A stretch of DNA of 64,000 nt from Pedobacter sp. Bi126. GTDB taxonomy: Bacteria; Bacteroidota; Bacteroidia; Sphingobacteriales; Sphingobacteriaceae. The notes under the pieces were generated by a model. It was not told the origin of the DNA and did no database searches. It worked only from the letters and a program-made list of their open reading frames with translations. The stretch covers positions 248,001 to 312,000 of the forward strand of contig NZ_CAKKMS010000003.1 of the NCBI RefSeq assembly GCF_918698245.1, read 5' to 3'. This document shows positions 1 to 9,897 of this stretch, piece by piece. How positions within the stretch are numbered: position 1 is the first letter of the stretch; every line of letters begins with the position of its first letter. A program made the position numbers and the translations under genes.

Positions 1-201
1 ATTTTAGGCGATTCGGCTAAGGTGGTCAATACCCAAATTGAAGTGATGGAATTGGCCAAAGGTAATTTCTATGTGGTTACCAAAGGACTTAAAGCTGGCG
101 ATAAAGTTATTTTAGAAGGCTTTCAATCGTTAAAAGACGGGACTAAAATTAAACCTGAGGTAAAAAACACCGATTCAGTTTATGCTGAAATAAAAAAATA
201 A
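1..201 (+). CDS. RND efflux periplasmic adaptor (MFP/HlyD family), C-terminal end only
   Basis: This is the last 66 codons of a gene that begins left of the window. The visible part ends in the pattern 'GLKAGDKVILEG..SLKDGTKIKP', the C-terminal membrane-proximal domain of AcrA/MexA-type membrane fusion proteins. It lies 48 bp upstream of an AcrB-type pump and in the same direction, so it is almost certainly the adaptor of the same tripartite system, bridging the inner-membrane pump and the outer-membrane channel in the periplasm. The lipoyl and alpha-hairpin domains are outside the window, so substrate range and N-terminal anchoring cannot be judged. Confidence 0.85.
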   Translation: MLGDSAKVVNTQIEVMELAKGNFYVVTKGLKAGDKVILEGFQSLKDGTKIKPEVKNTDSVYAEIKK

Positions 202-249
202 CAATATAGTCAGTGCAATCACACTACATCAGTGTAATCCATATTAATT

Positions 250-3200
250 ATGTTTAAGAAATTTATAGATAGGCCCGTTTTATCAACAGTCATATCCATT
301 ATAATTGTAATATTAGGTGTATTAGGCCTTGTAACTTTACCCATCTCTCAATACCCCGAAATTGCACCGCCAACCGTTCAGGTATCGGCTTCGTACCAAG
401 GGGCAAATGCCGATGTGGTAATGAGTAGTGTTGTTGTTCCGCTGGAAGAGCAGATAAATGGTGTGGAAGACATGACCTACATGACTTCTAGTGCCAGTAA
501 TGATGGTACTGCAACCATTACCGTTAACTTTAAATTGGGTACAAATGCCGATTTAGCAGCGGTTAACGTGCAGAACCGTGTAGCCAGGGCAACCAGTTTA
601 TTACCTGCAGAGGTAACCAGATCGGGTGTAATTACAGCAAAGAGACAGGCGAGTAACTTACTTATTTTTGCCATTTACAGCGATGATCCATCATACGATC
701 AGAAGTTTTTGCAGAATTATGCCAACATCAACATCATCCCTGAAATTAAAAGGATTAGCGGTGTGGGTGATGCAAGTGCGTTTGGTACTTTAGATTACAC
801 CATGCGTATCTGGCTTAAGCCAGAAGTAATGGCCGTTTATGGTCTGGTACCAAATGATGTAAGTGTAGCCTTGGCTGAGCAAAACATCGAAGCTGCACCA
901 GGTCAGTTTGGTGAGCAGGGAAATCAGGCTTTTCAATACACCTTAAAATATAGTGGCCGTTTAAAAACGGAAACTGAGTTTAGCAACATCATTATTAAGG
1001 CGGATGCAAACGGACAGATTCTTCGCCTAAAAGATGTGGCCAGGATAGAACTTGGTGCGCAAAGTTATGCCAGTTATGTGAAGTTTAACGGCAAACCTGC
1101 TTTAGGTATCGCCATTAGTCAAACAGCGGGTTCGAATGCGAAAGAAGTAATCGAAAACTCGATCAAAACTTTAGATAAAGCCGCAACTTCTTTCCCTAAA
1201 GGTGTTCATTACGAAACCGTAGTTAACGTAAATAACTTCTTGGATGCCTCAATCGAAAAGGTAATCCACACCTTGATTGAAGCATTCATTTTGGTGTTCT
1301 TAGTGGTATTTATTTTCCTACAGGATTTCCGTTCAACCTTAATACCTGCAATTAGTGTTCCGGTGGCTATTATCGGTACCTTTTTCTTCCTGAGTCTGTT
1401 CGGTTTTACCATCAACCTGTTAACCTTATTTGCATTGGTACTGGCCATCGGTATTGTGGTGGATGATGCCATTGTGGTGGTTGAGGCCGTACATGCCAAG
1501 CTGGATGCGGGTTACAAAGACCCTAAAAAGGCAACGAAAGATGCGATGGATGATATTAGTGGTGCGATTATTTCGATTACACTGGTAATGGCGGCGGTAT
1601 TTATCCCGGTAAGTTTTATCCAGGGTTCGTCGGGTGTATTTTATAAACAATTCGGTTTAACACTGGCTATTGCGATTATTTTATCGGCGATCAATGCCTT
1701 AACATTAAGTCCGGCACTATGTGCGATGTTCTTAAAACCGCACGCAGAAGATCACGAAAAAAGCAAAAATTTCTTGCAACGTTTTTATACTGCTTTCAAT
1801 ACTTCATTTGATGCCGTAACGCAAAAGTATAAACGCTCTGTTGGCTTCTTAGGCAAAAAAAGGTGGCTTGCAGGTTTAGGAATTGCTGTTTTCGCAGTGG
1901 TGTTAGTGTGGATTATGAATACAACGCCTAAAGGTTTCGTGCCAAACGAAGATTTAGGAACGGTTTTCTCTGATATTTCATTACCACCTTCTACGTCACA
2001 GGAAGAAACCGATAAAATTATTGTAAAAATCAATGATATTGTAAGTAAGGTTCCAGAAGTAGAGGCTACATTTAGGGTTGTTGGCCGAAGTTTGATCAGC
2101 GGATCGGGTAGTTCTTATGGTATGGTTATCGCCAGGCTTAAACCATGGGATAAACGTAAGCGTGATGTTAAAGCCATTATTGGTGAATTATTTGCAAAAG
2201 CATCCAGCATTAAAGGTGCGAAGGTAATTTTCTTTGCTCCGCCAACCATTCAGGGTTTTGGTACCGGTGGTGGTTTCGAGTTCCAGTTACAGGATAAAAC
2301 CGGTGGCGACATCAAAAAATTCAACGAAGTGGGTAATGCATTTTTAGCCGCATTGAGTAAACGCCCTGAAATCCAATATGCATCAACCTCGTTCAACCCG
2401 AATTTCCCACAATATCAGATCGATGTAAATGTGGCAAAAGTGAAACAAGCTGGCCTAACGGTTAGTGATGTGTTGGGTGTTTTGCAAGGTTATTATGGTG
2501 GTGTTTATGCATCAAACTTTAATAAATTTGGTAAACAGTACAGGGTAATGTACCAGGCAGATGCCAAATACCGTGCAAATCAGCAAAGTTTAACCAGTAT
2601 TTATGTACGTAATTCGAGCGGTACAATGGCTCCTATTTCTGAGTTTATCACTTTAGAAAAAGTTTACGGACCACAGGCTATTTCACGTTTCAATTTGTAT
2701 ACCTCAATTGCAGTTACGGGTAACCCGAATGCAGGATTTAGTTCTGGTGATGCCATTAAAGCGATTCAGGAAGAAGCTGCAATTCACCTTCCAGCAGGCT
2801 ATGGATATGAGTTCTCTGGTTTATCACGTGAAGAGGTAAGCAGTGGAAGCCAGACGATTTTTATCTTTCTGCTTTGCGTAGTCTTCGTATATTTCCTGCT
2901 TTCGGCACAGTACGAAAGTTATATCTTACCATTAGCGGTATTGTTTTCGCTGCCAATTGGTTTAGCCGGAGTATTCATCTTTGATAAGATATTTGGTGTA
3001 GATAATAACATCTATACGCAGATTACCTTGATCATGCTTGTGGGGCTACTGGCAAAGAATGCCATTTTAATTGTAGAGTACGCGGTAGACAGGCGACGAA
3101 AGGGAATGAGTATTATTAATTCGGCTATTGACGGTGCAACTGCCCGTTTACGCCCGATCTTGATGACCTCTTTTGCCTTTATCCTGGGTTTATTGCCTTT

Positions 3201-3426
3201 AATGTTATCATCAGGTGTTGGTGCAGCAGGTAATACTTCAATTGGTACCGGAGCTGTAGGCGGTATGTTAATCGGTACTATATTCGGCGTGTTTGTAATC
3301 CCGGCCTTGTTCATTGTTTTCCAAACCTTACAGGAAAAAATCAGTAGCAGTTCTCCTTTTGAGGAAGGCATTGATCGCGAACAAACAGAAGAAGAGTACG
3401 AGCTAGCGGTTAACCGTCCACATTAA
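250..3426 (+). CDS. RND efflux pump, inner-membrane transporter (AcrB/HAE1 type)
   Basis: The 1058-residue protein has the usual length of the HAE1 family of proton-driven drug/hydrophobe exporters. It opens with the typical 'MFKKFIDRPVLSTVISI' first membrane helix. Near residue 400 it has 'GIVVDDAIVVVEAV', with the paired Asp residues of TM4 that relay protons. Near residue 935 it has 'LLAKNAILIVEYA', with the TM10 Lys. Two large periplasmic porter/docking loops lie between the helix bundles. The gene sits between its adaptor (48 bp upstream) and its outer-membrane factor (10 bp downstream), forming a complete tripartite operon. Substrate cannot be read from the sequence; drugs, dyes, bile-like detergents or solvents are all possible for the family. 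Assignment to the family is near certain. Confidence 0.95.
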   Translation: MFKKFIDRPVLSTVISIIIVILGVLGLVTLPISQYPEIAPPTVQVSASYQGANADVVMSSVVVPLEEQINGVEDMTYMTSSASNDGTATITVNFKLGTNADLAAVNVQNRVARATSLLPAEVTRSGVITAKRQASNLLIFAIYSDDPSYDQKFLQNYANINIIPEIKRISGVGDASAFGTLDYTMRIWLKPEVMAVYGLVPNDVSVALAEQNIEAAPGQFGEQGNQAFQYTLKYSGRLKTETEFSNIIIKADANGQILRLKDVARIELGAQSYASYVKFNGKPALGIAISQTAGSNAKEVIENSIKTLDKAATSFPKGVHYETVVNVNNFLDASIEKVIHTLIEAFILVFLVVFIFLQDFRSTLIPAISVPVAIIGTFFFLSLFGFTINLLTLFALVLAIGIVVDDAIVVVEAVHAKLDAGYKDPKKATKDAMDDISGAIISITLVMAAVFIPVSFIQGSSGVFYKQFGLTLAIAIILSAINALTLSPALCAMFLKPHAEDHEKSKNFLQRFYTAFNTSFDAVTQKYKRSVGFLGKKRWLAGLGIAVFAVVLVWIMNTTPKGFVPNEDLGTVFSDISLPPSTSQEETDKIIVKINDIVSKVPEVEATFRVVGRSLISGSGSSYGMVIARLKPWDKRKRDVKAIIGELFAKASSIKGAKVIFFAPPTIQGFGTGGGFEFQLQDKTGGDIKKFNEVGNAFLAALSKRPEIQYASTSFNPNFPQYQIDVNVAKVKQAGLTVSDVLGVLQGYYGGVYASNFNKFGKQYRVMYQADAKYRANQQSLTSIYVRNSSGTMAPISEFITLEKVYGPQAISRFNLYTSIAVTGNPNAGFSSGDAIKAIQEEAAIHLPAGYGYEFSGLSREEVSSGSQTIFIFLLCVVFVYFLLSAQYESYILPLAVLFSLPIGLAGVFIFDKIFGVDNNIYTQITLIMLVGLLAKNAILIVEYAVDRRRKGMSIINSAIDGATARLRPILMTSFAFILGLLPLMLSSGVGAAGNTSIGTGAVGGMLIGTIFGVFVIPALFIVFQTLQEKISSSSPFEEGIDREQTEEEYELAVNRPH

Positions 3427-3436
3427 TTTTAAAACC

Positions 3437-4837
3437 ATGAAATTTAGATATAAGCATTCCATTTTAATCGGTGTAGCCATCCTCAGCCTAAGCGCTTGTG
3501 TAACTAAAAAATACGAGCGCCCACAACTTAAGAGCGAAGGTTTATACCGTGATAACAATAATACCGATACAACAACCATTGCCGATGTGCAGTGGAAAAC
3601 GTTGTTTTCAGACACCACTTTACAATCACTGATCCAACAGGGGATAAATGAAAATTTAGACCTGAAACAGGCCATCGAGCGCATTAAAATTGCCGAAGCA
3701 ACACTCATACAAAGTCGTGGAGCATTATTGCCAAGCTTACAGGCTGATGTAAATGTAACCGACAATAAAGCTTCTGCAGCAGCGCAGAATTTTCCGGCAG
3801 GGATTAACATTAACCTGGAAACCCAAACTTATAAAGCACAGTTGAGTACCAGCTGGGAAGCTGATATTTGGGGGAAATTAAGCAGTGCAAAGCGTGGTGC
3901 TTACGCTACTTTATTACAAAGTGATGCAGCAAAACGCGCTGTTCAAACACAGTTAATTGCTACCATTGCTAATAATTATTACGCTTTATTGGCCCTTGAT
4001 AAACAATTGGCCATTACCGAGCAGACGATTAAGGTTAGAACACAGGATGTTGAAACCATGAAAGCCTTAAAACAAGGTGCCGTAGTTAATGGCGCGGCTG
4101 TTGTACAGAGTGAAGCCAATTTATACGCAGCTCAGGTAACCTTGCCCGATTTGAAAAGAAGCATTAAAGAGGCTGAAAATGCATTAAGTGTTTTAGTGGC
4201 TAAAGCACCAAATGCGATTAACCGCACTACCTTAGATCAGCAGACCCCTTATGCTAATTTACAAACCGGCGTTTCTGCACAATTGTTAAAAAACCGTCCG
4301 GATGTAATAGCTGCTGAATTTGGTTTCAGATCGGCTTTCGAAAACACAAACGTAGCTAAAGCTTATTTTTATCCTGCTTTAACCATTACAGCAACAGGTG
4401 GCTTATCAAGCTTACAATTACAGGATTTCTTCAGCAAATCTATCTTCTATAATTTGGTCGGTGGTTTAACTCAGCCAATTTTTGCTAAAGGCGCGAACAA
4501 AGCACGTTTAAAAACAGCCGAAGCGAATCAACAGATTGCTTTTTACAACTTTCAACAAACGCTGCTAACCGGCGGACAAGAAGTATCGAATGCTTTGTAC
4601 GCTTACCAAACGGCTTCGGAAAAAGAAGCAACTAGGGCAAAACAAATTGCTTCATTAACCAAAGCAGTAGATTTTACCAAAGAATTATTGCGCTACAGTT
4701 CGGCAACAAACTATACTGACGTTTTAACTTCAGAACAAAGTTTGTTAGCAGCACAATTAAGTGGCATTAACGATCGATTACAAAAACTACAATCGGTGGT
4801 AAACCTATACCGCGCATTAGGCGGTGGCTGGAAATAA
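3437..4837 (+). CDS. Outer-membrane efflux channel lipoprotein (TolC/OprM, NodT family)
   Basis: The 466-residue protein has a lipoprotein signal: a short basic start, a hydrophobic stretch and a lipobox 'LSLSAC' with the modified Cys near residue 21. The mature part shows two related halves rich in long helices ('ESLIQQGINENLDLKQAIERI' style, and 'LLKNRPDVIAAE' in the second half), the signature of the NodT subgroup of RND outer-membrane factors. It would form the trimeric outer-membrane/periplasmic tunnel of the pump encoded 10 bp upstream. It is the last gene of the operon, with an intrinsic terminator about 20 bp after its stop. No truncation or odd feature is seen. Confidence 0.93.
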   Translation: MKFRYKHSILIGVAILSLSACVTKKYERPQLKSEGLYRDNNNTDTTTIADVQWKTLFSDTTLQSLIQQGINENLDLKQAIERIKIAEATLIQSRGALLPSLQADVNVTDNKASAAAQNFPAGININLETQTYKAQLSTSWEADIWGKLSSAKRGAYATLLQSDAAKRAVQTQLIATIANNYYALLALDKQLAITEQTIKVRTQDVETMKALKQGAVVNGAAVVQSEANLYAAQVTLPDLKRSIKEAENALSVLVAKAPNAINRTTLDQQTPYANLQTGVSAQLLKNRPDVIAAEFGFRSAFENTNVAKAYFYPALTITATGGLSSLQLQDFFSKSIFYNLVGGLTQPIFAKGANKARLKTAEANQQIAFYNFQQTLLTGGQEVSNALYAYQTASEKEATRAKQIASLTKAVDFTKELLRYSSATNYTDVLTSEQSLLAAQLSGINDRLQKLQSVVNLYRALGGGWK

Positions 4838-4857
4838 ACAATAATTAACAAATTTTT

Positions 4858-4888
4858 AAGGCATTCTGATTTACAGGATGCCTTTTTT
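4858..4888 (+). terminator. Intrinsic terminator of the RND efflux operon
   Basis: An 11-bp stem (aaggcattctg / caggatgcctt, one T-G wobble) with a 5-base loop is followed directly by a run of six T. It lies 20 bp after the outer-membrane factor stop codon, as expected for a Rho-independent terminator. Confidence 0.85.
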
Positions 4889-5058
4889 GTTTAGGCCAAT
4901 CCACAAATAGCATTACAATTTGGTCAATCGCGATAATAAAAACGAGCATATGCTTAGTGAAGCGCTCAATTATTTTCAGAAAAATAATGTACGTTTGTTT
5001 CACTAAAACGCTAGCCACTAAATAGTTTATTTGTATTTTGGCTGCACCAAACAATTTT

Positions 5059-8000
5059 ATGCGCTTCTCAAAACTGCTAGCCCTATTTATCGGCTTATTT
5101 TTCTGCAATAATATATATGCTCAAACTTATGTAGTAACCAGTAATGCCGATAGCGGCCCTGGAACACTAAGGGAAGGATTAACACAAGCGGCTGTAGCCA
5201 ATAGGGTAACTACTTTTACTATTAACTTCAATTTACCGGGCACGCCTAGCGACAATGCCAACCGTACCATTAGGTTACGTTCGGCATTACCTGTGGTTTC
5301 TTCAAATGTAGTAATCGATGGCACCTCGCAGGCTTCGTGGCCAGCACTTGGTGTTTCGGGCGCGAAAGTAATTTTGGAGCCTGAGTATCCAAACACTACG
5401 TTTTCGGGATTGGTTATCGGCCAGTCATCAACCACGCAGATCCAAACTACTGGCGTTGAGGTTTATGGTTTATACATCCGTAATTTTGCTACGATCAATA
5501 ACTTACAAAATGTAAATATGGCTCAGGGCTCGGGAATTGTAATCGATTATCGTGCAAATAATATTACCATCGGTGCTCCAAATAAAGGAAATGTTATTGG
5601 AGGGAACATTAACGGCATTATTGTACAGAACAGCTATTATTTTACCACCATCACCGCCACTAAAATTAAGATCCAATCGAACTTAATCGGAGTGATATAT
5701 AATGGAATAACGCCAAACACCAATGTTTTTGGTATTTCAGCCAATTTATACGATAGCGCGCTAGACGTTGGTGGTGATAATCCTGGTGAAGGAAACGTAA
5801 TTGCCGCAAACCGGATTAATGTAGATATCACCCGGTCATCGTACTCCACCAATGCAAGGTTTGATGTTAACGTGATCAATAATAAAATCGGGGTCGATTA
5901 TACAGGTAAAAAAGATTTTCATGAATTACCGATATTTCTTTCTTCCTCCGCTTTAGAAATTGCAGGTTTAAAGGTCAATGCGGTAAATACGGCACTTTAT
6001 GTGCGCAATAATATTATCGGCGGAAATAGAACTACTGGGGTTTCGATCACCAACTCTGATTTTATTTTAACCGGTAATGCCATTGGTACCGATGCTGCCG
6101 GAGCTGTAGTGATGAGCAATGGAATTGGCGTAAAAATAGAGTTGGGTGCAGGAGGAACCATTGGCGGCGCAACACCTGCCGAAGCAAACTTAATTGCCAA
6201 CAACAATTTCGGTGTCGAAACGGTATCTTCAAAGCCCGTAAAAATCACCAGGAACAGTTTCTTTTGCAACAAGACATTCGGCATCGGAAAAACCCTATCA
6301 ATCCTTCAACCCTACATTCAGGTGCTGAAAAAAAGAAATGATTATGTTTCGGGCAGGGCTACACCCAATTCAGAAGTAGAACTATTTTATACTATAAATT
6401 GCCAAGGTATCTGTGAAGGTAAAACCTATATCGCAACAGTACAAGCTGGTAGCGATGGCCGTTGGGAATATAACGGAACCTTGAGCGGAATGGTTACTGC
6501 AACAGCCAGCTTATTAAATGCCACCACCTCCCCTTTCTCTACTGCTGAATTATTACCAAATGAGGCGATAGTAGAGCCTGTAACCTGTAATGCCAATGGA
6601 TCTATCACCATCCCAGAACCCCGTGAAGGTTTTACTTTTAGTTGGGTAAAGATAGAAACAGATGGGAGCCGCGTACCTAAAGGCAATACACAAAGCATCT
6701 CCAATTTAGATGTAGGCACCTATGAAGTAACTGTTGATGACGGCTGTAAGGCATTCCCATCAGTGTTTATCATCAAAGATCAGAAGTTAACCAAACCTAC
6801 TATCCAACCCATTTCTCCCATCTGTGGACAAACCACTTTTACATTTACCGCGGAGGTTTTAAGAGGAAAAGGTGTATTAAAATATGAGTGGATAAATACC
6901 GCAACAAATGCTGTTGTAAGCAGAACAAACCCGGCAAATTTACCTGAAGGTACTTACTTCGTAAAAGTATCGGATGAGTCAGTACCAAGCTGCTCACTAG
7001 ATTCTGATCCGATTACGGTTAAAAGGAAACCAAGAATAATTATTACTAGCACCATCCCACCAAAACATGCTACCTGTGGCAGCCAAAATGGTGCAGTTAC
7101 CGGTTTAAAAATTACTGATTTTACAGGAACCGTTACTTACAATTGGTACAAACCAGATCCAATTACCGGAGATTTAGGGAATTCAATTTCTTCGACATTG
7201 GATTTAGTAAATGTTGAAGGAGGAAATTATAAACTCGTGGTAACCGATGAAGGTGACTGTAACCTCCCTCCTGTTTCTGCTTCTTATTTCATCATTACCG
7301 ATAATACCATCCAGATTAGCGATGCTTCAATCAAAAAAAATGTAACCTGTAATAGCGACAATGGCGCTTTGGGTGGAATTACATTGACCGATGCTGATGG
7401 TTACGAATGGATTGGGCCAGATTTAATCACCATTAAAAAAGGTGCTTATTCTCCTGGAACATCTTTATTGATCGAAAACCTAAAACCTGGTTCTTACAGA
7501 TTATGGGCCAGTAACAGCAGGTCTACCTGCCCGAGAGTGCCAAGAGATTTTGTGGTAACAGCTGTTGCCCCTCCTGTTTATACCTTTTCGCATCGCGAAT
7601 CGCCAACCACATGCGGGCTGATCAATGGAAGTATCGACTTAGATTTTAGCTCAGCGCTTCCATACCGATATGAATGGAAAGATCAGGCAGGTAACATCAT
7701 TTCGAGTACGAAAACAATCAATTCCATTTCGCTTAAAAATTTACCGGGCAGCACTTATACTATGTACGCTTATGACATTAACAACTGTGCTCCTTTTGTT
7801 ATTGGCCCGTATACAATAGATGTTACGCCGTTGCTGACCATTGTGCCTAAAACCGGGACCCCAGTTAAAGATGGATGTAGTTTACAGAGAGGTTCCGTTA
7901 CGGGGGTTGAGGTAATTGGTGGTGTACCAGGCTATACTTTTAAGTGGATAAACGAAGCTGGCGAAGCTGTTCAATTTACGCAAGACCTAACTAAGATTGG

Positions 8001-8604
8001 TGCAGGTACCTATCGTTTAGAAGTTTACGACAAAACAGCTTGCGGTTACGCCATTAGCGAGCCTTTCACTATTATCGACGAACCTTTTAAAATTATAGCT
8101 CCAATCATCAACGATCTACGCGTTTGTTATGTATCAGATATTGTTTTACCTGTAATTGCACCGGAAGAAGGCACCTACCAACTCTTCGAAAAAATTGATG
8201 ATACAAAGCCATTTTTAGAAAACACCAACGGAATATTCAAATTTAGGGTAGCCAAAACGGCCGATTATTTTGTGAGGAGAAAACTGGGTTCTTGTACAAG
8301 CGAGTTTACCAAGGTACATGTAGAAGTAACACACGATAACCTGGAGGTTACCAACACCATGACCCCCAACGGAGATGGCATGAACGATGTTTGGCAAGTG
8401 AGGGGTTTACCAGATTTTAAGGGTACTAATATTAAAATCTACACCCGTGGCGGTCAGTTGGTTTACGAATCGATCGGCAATTATACCAAACCTTTTGATG
8501 GCCGTTTTAGGGATAAAGAATTACCAGCAGGGGTTTATTATTATGTGATCGATTTGCGGGCTGAATGTAAACCACTAGGTGGCAGCATAACACTTTTACG
8601 TTAA
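5059..8604 (+). CDS. Large secreted surface protein with beta-helix, SprB-like repeats and type IX secretion (type B) C-terminal domain
   Basis: The 1181-residue product starts at the ATG at 5059, which gives a clean signal peptide (MRFSKLLALFIGLFF..YAQ). An in-frame TTG seven codons earlier is unlikely to be used. Residues ~30-430 are rich in 'NVIGGN..GI.V' turns, typical of right-handed beta-helix surface proteins. Residues ~510-1085 hold about six Cys-containing modules of about 60-100 residues with the pattern C..NG.I...G....Y.W......L..L..G.Y...V.D...C, resembling SprB/Ig-like repeats. Residues ~1094-1181 carry 'TPNGDGMNDVW' and end in 'SITLLR', the gliding-motility-associated C-terminal domain that directs export by the type IX system. 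The neighbouring PorP/SprF gene fits. Adhesion or gliding is inferred only; no catalytic motif was seen. Confidence 0.88.
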   Translation: MRFSKLLALFIGLFFCNNIYAQTYVVTSNADSGPGTLREGLTQAAVANRVTTFTINFNLPGTPSDNANRTIRLRSALPVVSSNVVIDGTSQASWPALGVSGAKVILEPEYPNTTFSGLVIGQSSTTQIQTTGVEVYGLYIRNFATINNLQNVNMAQGSGIVIDYRANNITIGAPNKGNVIGGNINGIIVQNSYYFTTITATKIKIQSNLIGVIYNGITPNTNVFGISANLYDSALDVGGDNPGEGNVIAANRINVDITRSSYSTNARFDVNVINNKIGVDYTGKKDFHELPIFLSSSALEIAGLKVNAVNTALYVRNNIIGGNRTTGVSITNSDFILTGNAIGTDAAGAVVMSNGIGVKIELGAGGTIGGATPAEANLIANNNFGVETVSSKPVKITRNSFFCNKTFGIGKTLSILQPYIQVLKKRNDYVSGRATPNSEVELFYTINCQGICEGKTYIATVQAGSDGRWEYNGTLSGMVTATASLLNATTSPFSTAELLPNEAIVEPVTCNANGSITIPEPREGFTFSWVKIETDGSRVPKGNTQSISNLDVGTYEVTVDDGCKAFPSVFIIKDQKLTKPTIQPISPICGQTTFTFTAEVLRGKGVLKYEWINTATNAVVSRTNPANLPEGTYFVKVSDESVPSCSLDSDPITVKRKPRIIITSTIPPKHATCGSQNGAVTGLKITDFTGTVTYNWYKPDPITGDLGNSISSTLDLVNVEGGNYKLVVTDEGDCNLPPVSASYFIITDNTIQISDASIKKNVTCNSDNGALGGITLTDADGYEWIGPDLITIKKGAYSPGTSLLIENLKPGSYRLWASNSRSTCPRVPRDFVVTAVAPPVYTFSHRESPTTCGLINGSIDLDFSSALPYRYEWKDQAGNIISSTKTINSISLKNLPGSTYTMYAYDINNCAPFVIGPYTIDVTPLLTIVPKTGTPVKDGCSLQRGSVTGVEVIGGVPGYTFKWINEAGEAVQFTQDLTKIGAGTYRLEVYDKTACGYAISEPFTIIDEPFKIIAPIINDLRVCYVSDIVLPVIAPEEGTYQLFEKIDDTKPFLENTNGIFKFRVAKTADYFVRRKLGSCTSEFTKVHVEVTHDNLEVTNTMTPNGDGMNDVWQVRGLPDFKGTNIKIYTRGGQLVYESIGNYTKPFDGRFRDKELPAGVYYYVIDLRAECKPLGGSITLLR

Positions 8605-9611
8605 AATTGCCTACTTGGACAAACTACCTGGTAACGGTTATTCAATAAAATACCCAGTACAATTTCGTGGGTACCATTATTTACCGAACGTAATCCTGAA
8701 GTATTTACATCATAAGAATAACTCAGGTTTACCAGCGATGCAATATTAAATCCCGCCAGAAGCGAAAAAGAATCGTTGTTCCTGAAACTGGCTCCAACCC
8801 AAAATTTATCCTTATAGGCAAACTTCAAATTGGCATCGAAAGTAGCTGGAGCGTTGGCCCAATATGAAATCAAACCAGAGGGGATCATTGCAATATCCTC
8901 ATCGATAAATATTTTATAACCCGCCGTTCCGTAAAAAGTAGCAGACTGGTATGGGCTCGTTTTAACTTGATTATTTACTATACTGCTTTTATTTCCAACC
9001 AGCTGTTTTGCTGAAACACCAGCAAAAAATCTTGGACTATACAGCCAAATACCTGCGCCAATATCGGGTCTAATTTTGTTGTTATAATCGGCAGAGAATA
9101 AAGGGTCGCCCGATTCATCGGCTATAATTCCGCGCACATCAACACTGATCGATTTAAATCCGCCTGATAAACCAACTGATAAATTTACTTCGTTTGTAAG
9201 GCCCAAATGATAGGCGTAGGTTAAATTCACATTGGTCTGCCGAACCAAACCTGCTTTATCCGTCATAGCCACCAGGCCAATTCCATGGTGAGGCTCCGCC
9301 GCGGTGTAGCTGTTTACAAAACTTCTGCTCATTGGATTGTCTCCATTCCCGGCAAATGAATTTACATTGCTCCGAACAAAATCTTCGCCAATAGCGGTAC
9401 TTAAAGAAAGGTATTGTGTACTTGGTGCACCTTCTAAACCGCTCCACTGTTTGCGTAAACCTATTTTTAAATCTGTATAATTATCTATTCCCGATAATGC
9501 AGGATTCAACAGGATATTGTTAAAAATATATTGGGTGCTCCGGGGGATTTCTTGCCCATAGCTACAAAAGAATAAGCAGGCAAACAGAGAGAGCGCGTAA
9601 AAAAATTTCAT
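8601..9611 (-). CDS. PorP/SprF family type IX secretion system outer-membrane protein
   Basis: The 336-residue protein has a signal peptide (MKFFYALSLFACLFFCSYGQ), then 'IPRSTQYIFNNILLNPALSGI', the classic N-terminal motif of the PorP/SprF family (usually 'Q.....N....NPA.AG'). The rest alternates short hydrophobic beta strands and ends with a strand, as in an outer-membrane barrel. Family members assist surface localisation of proteins carrying type B C-terminal domains, and such a protein is encoded by the adjacent gene. The two genes face each other and their stop codons share the palindrome TTAA (8601-8604), whereas SprB/SprF-type partners are usually co-directional. It probably has its own promoter in the 286-bp region to its right. 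Confidence 0.9.
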   Translation of the reverse strand: MKFFYALSLFACLFFCSYGQEIPRSTQYIFNNILLNPALSGIDNYTDLKIGLRKQWSGLEGAPSTQYLSLSTAIGEDFVRSNVNSFAGNGDNPMSRSFVNSYTAAEPHHGIGLVAMTDKAGLVRQTNVNLTYAYHLGLTNEVNLSVGLSGGFKSISVDVRGIIADESGDPLFSADYNNKIRPDIGAGIWLYSPRFFAGVSAKQLVGNKSSIVNNQVKTSPYQSATFYGTAGYKIFIDEDIAMIPSGLISYWANAPATFDANLKFAYKDKFWVGASFRNNDSFSLLAGFNIASLVNLSYSYDVNTSGLRSVNNGTHEIVLGILLNNRYQVVCPSRQF

Positions 9612-9632
9612 TTAAACCTTGATAGTGATGCG

Positions 9633-9704
9633 TTAATTGATTGATACTAAAAAGCCTATCAATACAATGGCTAAGATAATAAGTTGTAGCCAATTATAAA
9701 GCAT
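9633..9704 (-). CDS. Candidate 23-residue single-span membrane micropeptide
   Basis: An ATG-to-TAA frame of 24 codons encodes MLYNWLQLIILAIVLIGFLV and three further residues, which reads as one complete transmembrane helix. It lies just upstream of the PorP/SprF gene on the same strand, 21 bp before that start. An AAAGG stretch lies about 14 bases before the ATG, somewhat far for a ribosome site. A-T rich sequence makes chance hydrophobic peptides likely, so this is only a candidate; conservation in relatives would be needed to accept it. Confidence 0.25.
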   Translation of the reverse strand: MLYNWLQLIILAIVLIGFLVSIN

Positions 9705-9822
9705 TTAATATTTATCTGCCTTTAACTTCAAAATAAGCGCTCCATCCAATAGTAGTAATTAACCATTCTTTTAAATTTCGATAAAAAACTGATACTTTTT
9801 ATTTCAAAAACCGCTACTTCTT

Positions 9823-9853
9823 TTTGATGTAACCTCAAAATATTGTAAGTTTA
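9823..9853 (+). promoter_or_regulatory. Candidate Bacteroidota-type promoter of the SNF2 helicase gene
   Basis: TTTG at 9823-9826 and TAAGTTTA at 9846-9853 are separated by 19 bases, close to the TTTG-N17-23-TAnnTTTG consensus of Bacteroidota (last base A instead of G). The -7 box is 44 bp before the ATG. The rest of the 286-bp divergent region shows only A-T rich sequence. Confidence 0.4.
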
Positions 9854-9897
9854 AAGTTTTTTAAGCGCTTAGCTTAGAAAAAATTTTAAGCCAATCA

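Noticed and set aside
477-3371. Long open frames on the minus strand inside the RND pump gene
   Set aside because: They lie antisense to a complete, well-conserved gene, have no start signals and no family motifs; the same happens within other large genes of the window.
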